A stretch of DNA of 64,000 nt from Liolophura sinensis (Eukaryota; Mollusca; Polyplacophora; Chitonida; Chitonidae): contig NC_088295.1 in NCBI RefSeq assembly GCF_032854445.1, positions 1,798,501 through 1,862,500 on the forward strand. The letters are read 5' to 3'. Below are positions 61,501-64,000 of the stretch, one piece after another (the first letter of the stretch is position 1; each line of letters begins with the position of its first letter). The notes under the pieces were generated by a model. It saw nothing but the letters and a program-made list of their open reading frames with translations, did no database searches and had not been told where the DNA came from. A program made the translations under genes and the position numbers.

Positions 61501-62394
61501 GACTATACTGTTTATACGAAGTGACTATACTGTTTGTATGAAGTGACTATACTGTTTATACGAGTGACTATACTGTTTATACGAAGTGACTATACTGTTT
61601 GTATGAAGTGACTATACTGTTTGTACGAAGTGACTATACTGTTTATAGGAAGTGACTATACCGTTTGTATGAAGTGACTATACTGTTTGTATGAAGTGAC
61701 TATACTGTTTATATGAAGTGACTATACTGTTTGTACGAAGTGACTATACTGTTTGTACGAAGTGACTATACTGTTTGTATGAAGTGACTATACTGTTTGT
61801 ATGAAGTGACTATACTGTTTGTATGAAGTGACTATACTGTTTGTATGAAGTGACTATACTGTTTATATGAAGTAACCCCACTTCCTGCACAGGAGTGCTT
61901 ACTAAATGTTGATACAGGGCCATGTTCACACTGTAACCAAATGTTCTGGCAAAAATATACAAAGCGTGGGGGAAAATGTAACATGCTGGACAAGCTGTGA
62001 CAATCTCTTGTATCTCATGATCCATGCTGTCATGTCCCTGGCTATGTGCAGTGTTTTCCCTTCAGCTCTACAAGATTTCCTCTGACCAAAAACCTAACTG
62101 CTGTCCTGTGAATACATTCTTCAGTATTGTGAAAAATGCCGTTATATACATATATATATATGAAGAATTAGTTGACAGCACATCATATTTTTTGTACTGT
62201 TTGTCATGAACATCTCATTTCTGTTTGATTGCATCCATTTGGCTCATTATATCGTTAAAAAAAAACCATACATGTTTTATCTTGTGAATACTTAACTGAC
62301 AAACTGCTCTCTGTGTTACAGGCTGTACTCCTTGCATTGTCACCTATTTCCATACTTCAAACAGTGTGAGAGCTTGTACAAAAAGCAGGCCTAA
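21752..62394 (+). CDS. fng: Fringe, beta-1,3-N-acetylglucosaminyltransferase, ten exons, 385 aa
   Basis: Joining 21752-22204, 29311-29359, 44294-44336, 45243-45302, 51488-51635, 56176-56261, 59165-59235, 59970-60061, 60326-60408 and 62322-62394 gives 1158 nt with all phases matching and a TAA stop. The product is a type II Golgi protein: short cytosolic start, hydrophobic anchor at about residues 8-25, a stem to about 117 with basic sites (GRR, KGKKHR), then the Fringe domain from DVYISVKTT (121-129). DDD at 208-210 is the metal and UDP-sugar motif. [13 protein letters not shown] (256-268) and LPDDCTIGY (293-301) are family signatures; the acidic pair in the latter supplies the proposed catalytic base. 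HCHLFP (367-372) is the conserved end. Sequons occur at N89, N175 and N226. No key residue is missing. Known role: extending O-fucose on Notch EGF repeats to bias Delta versus Serrate/Jagged signalling. Family lengths (about 320-410) fit. Confidence 0.96.
22473..22504. repeat. (TA)16 microsatellite
   Basis: An uninterrupted TA dinucleotide run. Confidence 0.97.
23380..23592 (+). repeat. Dispersed repeat, copy in fringe intron 1
   Basis: It shares ordered blocks with 60598-60802: CTCAACCTTTT, GCATTTGTATT-like, TTGGAGACAAAAC, ACATTG-ATTG, AGAATATGCTTGAAT and TTGCAAACATG. Both copies are on the same strand. Confidence 0.78.
23718..24822 (+). repeat. Minisatellite, about 52-bp unit, about 21 copies
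   Basis: The unit is TTTAGTATTCCTTGTGTTCC, ATTGATTAGCTACACTACTC, GTGTGTTACGTG. Several variant classes alternate (TTCCATTG, CACACTG, TACGCTG). Confidence 0.95.
25030..25133 (-). mobile_element. SINE fragment, head missing
   Basis: The inverted tail and body TTGATTGGGGTTTTACACGG through GGAAACCGGGTAGAGC, then unrelated sequence. Confidence 0.82.
25134..26024. other. fringe intron 1, middle part
   Basis: Non-coding, with one C-rich stretch at 25563-25636 (CCCCACCCCACTCCACCCC and variants) that could form a G-quadruplex on the minus strand, and a short duplication of GATAATGTGCCATTC-like sequence near 25885-25970. Confidence 0.5.
26030..26752 (+). repeat. Minisatellite, 33-bp unit, about 21 copies
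   Basis: The unit is CACATCAGATCTACATTTTG followed by TAATGTTGTCCTC. Because 33 is a multiple of three, frames stay open for up to about 240 codons. The predicted repeat peptides differ in every frame, and the array is wholly intronic. Confidence 0.94.
26908..27086 (+). mobile_element. SINE, 5'-truncated, with perfect target duplication
   Basis: The body from CATGCTGACTTCCTCTCCGG to the tail AATCAAATAAATAAATAAAT. The 10-bp direct repeat ATTTCATTGT flanks it (26898-26907 and 27087-27096). Confidence 0.92.
27097..27451. other. fringe intron 1 spacer
   Basis: No feature recognised. Confidence 0.4.
27452..28800 (+). repeat. Minisatellite, 18-bp unit, about 75 copies
   Basis: The unit is GGCATCAGTGGAGTTTGT with variation at a few positions (GGC/GGT, CAGTGG/CAATGG/CACTGG, GGAG/GAAG). 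The period is a multiple of three and the unit is free of stops in several frames, giving open frames of up to 450 codons on the minus strand (PQTPLM-like or NSTDAT-like) and shorter ones on the plus strand (EFVASV-like). It is intronic and not a gene. Confidence 0.96.
28940..29232 (+). repeat. Degenerate tandem repeat next to fringe exon 2
   Basis: Units of roughly 22-24 bp built on TCAGTTACATGTACTTTCCT are arranged in a larger unit of about 114 bp that recurs (AATGCATCATTTGTTATCAG at about 29048 and 29162). It ends about 80 bp before exon 2. Confidence 0.85.
29311..29359 (+). CDS. fng: fringe exon 2
   Basis: It encodes residues 152-167 ([16 protein letters not shown]) plus one base. The acceptor is TTTTGCAG and the donor is GTGAGT. 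The F-x-T-D core is the conserved strand following the first helix of the family fold. The exon is only 49 bp and follows a 7.1-kb intron. Confidence 0.92.
29360..30275. other. fringe intron 2, first part
   Basis: Non-coding; G-rich and C-rich patches at 29630-29650 and 29765-29825, nothing else recognised. Confidence 0.45.
30276..32092 (+). repeat. Minisatellite, 69-bp unit, about 26 copies
   Basis: The unit is AGATACCTATGTTATGTAGC, TAAGCCTCTACTTGTCTGAA, CTGACATTGGTGACATTAAG, GCTGACTAC. Variants ACATGTGTG/ACTTGTCTG and AACGCGG/AAGGCTG recur in sets, which implies multi-unit duplications. Every unit has stops (TAG, TGA). Confidence 0.96.
32093..33892. other. fringe intron 2, unannotated part
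   Basis: About 1.8 kb of non-coding sequence with no recognised feature. Confidence 0.4.
33893..34455 (+). repeat. Minisatellite, 29-bp unit, about 19 copies
   Basis: The unit is GATAAAGCAGGGGTCACATT plus TGTCATCAA; the middle copies are almost identical, and the edge copies diverge (AAATCAGGGG). Confidence 0.95.
34660..35040 (+). repeat. Minisatellite, 41-bp unit, about 9 copies
   Basis: The unit is CTCACAGCAGCTCTGTTACA followed by TGGACTGGACATATGAAACTG, with very little divergence. Confidence 0.95.
35041..36232. other. fringe intron 2, unannotated part
   Basis: Non-coding; a C-run at about 36099-36108 only. Confidence 0.4.
36233..37925 (+). repeat. Minisatellite, about 43-bp unit, about 39 copies, with higher-order order
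   Basis: The unit is CTTGTTCTGTCAGCATTAAT, CCAGAGACCCCTCCCACCAT, GGG. Two main variants (ACCCCTCCCACCATGGG and GCCCTCTCCCCTCACCGG) alternate in blocks through the central part. Confidence 0.95.
37926..38689. other. fringe intron 2, unannotated part
   Basis: No feature recognised. Confidence 0.4.
38690..39073 (+). repeat. Tandem repeat, about 59-bp average spacing, degenerate
   Basis: AATTAACAAGTGTGATATTC, CATGGTTGTGTCTTG and TATGAGCCCT recur about seven times with length changes; the exact period is uncertain. Confidence 0.8.
39074..39764. other. fringe intron 2, unannotated part
   Basis: No feature recognised. Confidence 0.4.
39765..40572 (+). repeat. C-tract tandem repeat, about 105-125-bp unit, about 7 copies
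   Basis: Each unit has GGTACACATGTAAACGGTAC, a C-rich spacer, AGTATCATCATATAAAGTGT, CACAGGGCTGCAG, a C-run and AAAATGAATCCACTCTGTAC. C-runs differ in length between copies; the longest is about 25 (40370-40394). Open frames on either strand come from the low-complexity tracts. Confidence 0.93.
40977..41257 (+). repeat. Minisatellite, 42-bp unit, about 6.7 copies
   Basis: The unit is ATCAGCTGATCACATGACCT, GATCCCAAGTCCGTCTGTCA, TC. Each unit carries the palindrome CAGCTG next to TGATCA. Confidence 0.94.
41470..41692. repeat. Direct repeats ending in a long hairpin
   Basis: GGTCATGGGTTTCTCCCGAG plus TTCCCAGTTCAGTAAC recurs about four times (41478-41645). The last copy is followed within about 10 bases by its inverse (GGTTACTGAACTGGGAACTG through AACCCATGACCAT, about 41653-41692). 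The stem is close to 38 bp. Confidence 0.9.
41693..43738. other. fringe intron 2, unannotated part
   Basis: About 2 kb of AT-rich non-coding sequence; no feature recognised. Confidence 0.4.
43739..44009 (-). mobile_element. tRNA-derived SINE, full length
   Basis: Complement of tail, body and tRNA-like head are all present (TTTATTTATTTTTTTGATTG; GGAGAGGAAGCCAGCATGAG; GTTAACCAACTGAG). GATACAGT occurs on both sides (43728-43735, 43996-44003) and may be the target duplication. It ends about 290 bp before fringe exon 3. Confidence 0.9.
44294..44336 (+). CDS. fng: fringe exon 3
   Basis: It encodes N168 to N181 ([14 protein letters not shown]) plus two bases of R182. The acceptor is TTTCAG and the donor is ACAG|GTAAGC. 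The exon is only 43 bp and follows a 14.9-kb intron. Its tail and donor have been tandemly amplified in the next intron. Confidence 0.92.
44316..45040 (+). repeat. Minisatellite made of the fringe exon 3 tail and its 5' splice site, 45-46-bp unit, about 16 copies
   Basis: The first unit is the last about 21 nt of exon 3 (ACTGCTCTGG to ACACAACAG) and the start of intron 3 (GTAAGCTTTGGCACTGATAG). Later units carry ACTGTCTGATAACACAACAG followed by GTAAGC, GTAGGC or GTAAAC and TTTAGCACTGATAGTTACC. GT donors recur at 44383, 44428 and 44473, and so on; some copies have lost the GT (for example ACAGCTAAGT near 44517 and 44562). An isolated remnant (CTGTCTGACAACAGGTAAAG) lies at 45191-45210. Confidence 0.93.
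45243..45302 (+). CDS. fng: fringe exon 4
   Basis: It completes R182 and encodes residues 183-201 ([19 protein letters not shown]) plus two bases. The acceptor is CTTTTCAG and the donor is AAAG|GTAATA. The conserved QAL-C-KMA-EYD segment identifies it. Confidence 0.94.
45303..46080. other. fringe intron 4, first part
   Basis: Non-coding, G-rich near 45660-45682; no feature recognised. Confidence 0.4.
46087..46530 (+). repeat. Minisatellite, 50-bp unit, about 9 copies
   Basis: The unit is CTCACCCAGATGTACTGTTA, TACATGTAACACAACAGGGC, TTATGGTATT. Confidence 0.95.
46531..47579. other. fringe intron 4, unannotated part
   Basis: About 1 kb with no recognised feature. A weak inverted similarity (AGATCACACACCTACAATCA and TAGATTTCACAATCTACAAT region) is seen near 47120-47210. 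Confidence 0.4.
47591..47730 (-). mobile_element. SINE, 5'-truncated, with perfect 11-bp target duplication
   Basis: The inverted tail (six TTTA units) and body run to CATCTGCAGGTTCCTGG, where the head is missing. CACACTTTAAT flanks it (47580-47590, 47731-47741). Confidence 0.93.
47742..48067. other. fringe intron 4 spacer
   Basis: No feature recognised. Confidence 0.4.
48068..50145 (+). repeat. Minisatellite, 49-bp unit, about 42 copies
   Basis: The unit is CTGCTCAGCTTAGTGTCCTG, TTCTTACATCTGTATTACTG, GCTGTTAGA. Variants TGTTAGA/TGTGAGA and TATTAC/TATGAC/TATGTTAC are intermixed. Confidence 0.96.
50146..50595. other. fringe intron 4 spacer
   Basis: No feature recognised. Confidence 0.4.
50596..51057 (+). 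repeat. Minisatellite, 45-49-bp unit, about 9.5 copies, higher-order
   Basis: The unit is CTCACTCTCCTGTCTTACCC, TAAAGTACATTGTTACACCT, GTGATAACT. A three-unit block with distinct variants repeats at a spacing of about 138 bp (compare 50691 and 50829). Confidence 0.94.
51058..51472 (+). repeat. Minisatellite, 26-bp unit, about 16 copies, abutting the exon 5 acceptor
   Basis: The unit is TGTTAGCTGGAGACTTTATC followed by GTCCTG; downstream copies drift to TGCTAGGTGAAGAATTTATA. The last copy (ending GTTATCGTCCTG) is followed directly by TTTTTGATTTGCTCAG and exon 5. Confidence 0.93.
51488..51635 (+). CDS. fng: fringe exon 5 (DDD motif)
   Basis: It encodes residues 202-251, beginning [14 protein letters not shown]. 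The DDD at 208-210 coordinates the divalent metal and UDP-sugar in this family. WYLGKPSL follows. The acceptor is TTTGCTCAG and the donor is GTAAGT, phase 0. A 26-bp minisatellite runs to within about 15 bp of the acceptor. Confidence 0.96.
51636..52727. other. fringe intron 5, first part
   Basis: Non-coding; no feature recognised. Confidence 0.4.
52728..55998 (-). repeat. 78-bp satellite-like array, about 42 nearly identical copies
   Basis: The plus-strand unit is GGTGAACAGGCTGTGTGAGG, GCTTCACTGAGTTGTGGGTA, GTATTGTAATTTGTGGTCAT, CTCGTACATGTCGTACAT. Almost the only variation is GGGC/GGGT before TTCACTG. The period equals 26 codons, so the minus strand is open for 1105 codons. That frame crosses a 2-bp deletion at about 54278 and continues in a different repeat peptide, so two frames of the same unit are open. 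This is a by-product of a stop-free repeat, inside fringe intron 5 and antisense to it. Confidence 0.96.
56176..56261 (+). CDS. fng: fringe exon 6
   Basis: It encodes residues 252-279 plus two bases of S280, including [20 protein letters not shown], the most conserved block of the Fringe family. The acceptor is TTTGACAG and the donor is GTAAGA. Confidence 0.97.
56262..57071. other. fringe intron 6, first part
   Basis: AT-rich non-coding sequence; no feature recognised. Confidence 0.4.
57072..57412 (+). repeat. Minisatellite, 66-bp unit, about 5 copies
   Basis: The unit is TTTGTCAGCACTGAAGCTGT, ATCCAGCATAGAAAGTGTTC, CCTGTGTTATACATGGAGCT, GTGGTA. The period is a multiple of three, so both strands have open frames of about 100 codons; not a gene. 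Confidence 0.94.
57612..57990 (+). repeat. Degenerate tandem repeat, about 40-bp unit
   Basis: GTGTCATGTATGGTGTC and GTAATGTGACT-like blocks alternate about nine times with length variation. Confidence 0.8.
57991..59164. other. fringe intron 6, second part
   Basis: Non-coding; a short (GT)n at about 58793-58806 only. Confidence 0.4.
59165..59235 (+). CDS. fng: fringe exon 7
   Basis: It completes S280 and encodes residues 281-303 plus one base. [10 protein letters not shown] holds the acidic residue proposed as catalytic base. The acceptor is GTTGTTGTAG and the donor is GTATGT. Confidence 0.96.
59236..59969. other. fringe intron 7
   Basis: 734 bp, non-coding. It has a short GGCTGGCTCGCTGGCTGG repeat at about 59477-59504. 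Confidence 0.5.
59970..60061 (+). CDS. fng: fringe exon 8
   Basis: It completes H304 and encodes residues 305-334 ([20 protein letters not shown] and following). The H-S-H-L-E core matches the family. The acceptor is GATTGTAG and the donor is CAG|GTACGA, phase 0. Confidence 0.92.
60326..60408 (+). CDS. fng: fringe exon 9
   Basis: It encodes residues 335-361 ([17 protein letters not shown] to DPTR) plus two bases of R362. The acceptor is TATTACAG and the donor is GTAAGC. The preceding intron is the shortest of the gene (264 bp). Confidence 0.92.
60598..60802 (+). repeat. Dispersed repeat, copy in fringe intron 9
   Basis: It matches 23380-23592 in order and orientation (TTCAACCTTTT, TTTTGGAGACAAAACTACAT, GGAATATGCTTGAATAACAC, CTTGCAAACATGGG). 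Confidence 0.78.
61165..61873 (+). repeat. Minisatellite, 22-bp unit, about 32 copies
   Basis: The unit is GTGACTATACTGTTTATACG plus AA, with TATACG/TATATG/TGTATG/TGTACG variants. It lies in fringe intron 9. Confidence 0.96.
62322..62394 (+). CDS. fng: fringe exon 10 and stop codon
   Basis: It completes R362 and encodes residues 363-385, with the conserved LHCHLFP and a terminal cysteine at 377, then TAA at 62392-62394. The acceptor is TGTTACAG. Confidence 0.94.
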
Positions 62395-62846
62395 CTCAGA
62401 ATTAACCAGTCAGATGTCCAGCCAGAAGAGAAGTTGATGGGTGTGAAGGCTGCTGGCAACTGCATCAGTCACTTCAGTAGTGACAACTACCTAATGGCAA
62501 GATCTCATAACCATGCCAGCCCTTGGGAATGAGCACTCAGGGGAGACTACTTTTGGTTCCCTCCTCTCCTTGCAATTTATATGCCCTTGCTTGGCATTAT
62601 CTTTTTTCTTCCTTGTCTTCCAGAATGTGTTTTTTAAGTCCCTGACTTATTACGTGTCTTCCATAATATGACAAAAGATGAAGCTGAAGACAAAACAAAT
62701 GAACGAGATAGTTGACTTTTGATATTACTGGTACTTGTAGTATCTATAAAATGGAGGTAACATTTATATAAGACTGCTAGTGCAGCTGAGATGTGATCGT
62801 ATAGTTATCTTATAATACTTACATTAGCATAATTAATGTCACACCT

Positions 62847-62852
62847 AATAAA
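62847..62852 (+). terminator. Candidate polyadenylation signal AATAAA (proximal)
   Basis: A canonical hexamer 453 bp after the fringe stop. Confidence 0.35.
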
Positions 62853-63847
62853 CACAGTCAGCCCTGAGATCAAACACTTTCCTTATCTTGTCAATCTGGA
62901 TCAAACACTTTATCTGTCATCAATCGGGATCAAACACTTTGCCTGTCTTATCAACCTTTTGGGACAGGTAAAATACTGGTTTAACCTTGGAAAATGCATT
63001 TTTATGTGCATAAAAAAAACTATTGCAATGTTGCAACTAAAACCTTATCTTTTTTTGTGAACGAAGACTGAAACGCAGTTGAGACTTCTGTGAAATGTTC
63101 TCTGTGAGTTTCAGGGTAAACCCTGGAATACTAGGAAAACTTGGCGGGTAATGTCACGGTAAGATTGAGAAAGGTTTGTGATCTCAGGGCTTATTGTTGA
63201 CTTCTGCACATACTTCATAAATGTAAATATGTACAAACATCACTGTGTGCTGTTCCTCTTATTCTCTTTTTCCTTCACCATTTCTGTTGTTTACATGTTA
63301 GATAAAGCAGAGCGTGCTCAGTGTGTTTAATTCATTATTGTTTGTATTTCACGAAAGCTGTGTATTATGTGCCTCATATATTGATCAGCATTGTGTGTAA
63401 GATTTCATTTTAGTACTCTCATATTTCCTGTCCTACACTGATTTCACATTTATAATCCTTCCTGTGCTTTGCAAGCTTCTGCTCTGGTTTCCTTGGGAAC
63501 CAGGTGTTAAGTGTAATAATACGACTTGTATGGCTTTTGGGCTGAATTGTGATCTAAAGGTGAAGCAATACGGGAGTTTGGCATTCAAGCTCTTTTGTTC
63601 CTAAAGGTAAAAATAGCCCTTCTGTATCATGTGACCTGTAAAAGTTGTTTGGCAACTTTTTGTGGACATTCATTTTTGACATTCACCTTTCTCACTATAT
63701 TTTTAATATGGTACATAAAAGAAAAAGCTTTTCTTCAGGAATTTCTTGAGTTTACAAAGGTCTGGCTCCTCAGTTTTCTCACTCATTCGTCTCCTCTACA
63801 TAACCTTTTTTGAAACTTTTACAAGGCACCAGTGTTGTAGTATATAT

Positions 63848-63853
63848 AATAAA
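63848..63853 (+). terminator. Candidate polyadenylation signal AATAAA (distal)
   Basis: A canonical hexamer in an AT-rich stretch about 1.45 kb after the fringe stop. Confidence 0.35.
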
Positions 63854-64000
63854 AATAGTTGCCCATAATTTCGGACAGGTCAAATGGCACATTGGGACAT
63901 TTTTTACCTTCAGTGATAAAAGAGTGCGAACTGGAAACTCCCCTATTGATTGCAGATTTTTACTGACCTTGGTAACAAAAGCCAGCTGATAAAAGAAGAT

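Larger units (their letters stand above)
62395..63853 (+). other. Probable 3' untranslated region of fringe
   Basis: No coding sequence is seen after the stop. AATAAA signals occur at 62847-62852 and 63848-63853; either could end the transcript. The stretch holds a short direct repeat built on GATCAAACACTTT (three copies at about 62869-62945). The end of the window (63854-64000) shows nothing recognisable. Confidence 0.5.

Overview
This is eukaryotic nuclear DNA, most likely from a mollusc or another lophotrochozoan. The evidence is two split metazoan genes with GT-AG introns, about ten copies of a tRNA-derived SINE with a (TAAA)n-type tail, and a second tRNA-derived SINE carrying a motif I associate with molluscs. 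No database search was possible, so the clade is an inference and the species is left open.

Two genes lie head to head. On the minus strand, seven exons between 10083 and 21275 encode the first 213 residues of syntaxin-8, a Qc-SNARE. Every splice junction keeps the reading frame, and the product aligns residue by residue with the known family. The final exon, which should encode the membrane anchor, was not found. On the plus strand, ten exons between 21752 and 62394 encode a complete 385-residue Fringe, the Golgi beta-1,3-N-acetylglucosaminyltransferase that modifies O-fucose on Notch EGF repeats. The two start codons are 476 bp apart, so the interval 21276-21751 probably holds a shared divergent promoter. 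I found no third gene.

The rest is intron and flanking DNA with a very high load of minisatellites. I count about 25 separate tandem arrays with units of 18 to about 118 bp. By rough addition they total about 25 kb, near 40 percent of the window. The largest are a 62-bp array (342-3405), a 73-bp array (6108-8523), an 18-bp array (27452-28800), a 69-bp array (30276-32092), a 43-bp array (36233-37925), a 49-bp array (48068-50145) and a very uniform 78-bp array (52728-55998). Arrays whose period is a multiple of three produce long open frames, sometimes in several frames and on both strands. These are not genes.

Several arrays lie against or across splice sites. The clearest case is Fringe exon 3: its last about 21 nt plus the start of the following intron have been amplified about 16 times, which places a ladder of 5' splice-site copies in intron 3. 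Other structures include an inverted-repeat element at about 20180-21135 split by a SINE with a 14/15-bp target duplication, a hairpin element next to syntaxin-8 exon 2, a long hairpin at 41605-41692, a C-tract array at 39765-40570, and two pairs of dispersed repeats shared between introns.
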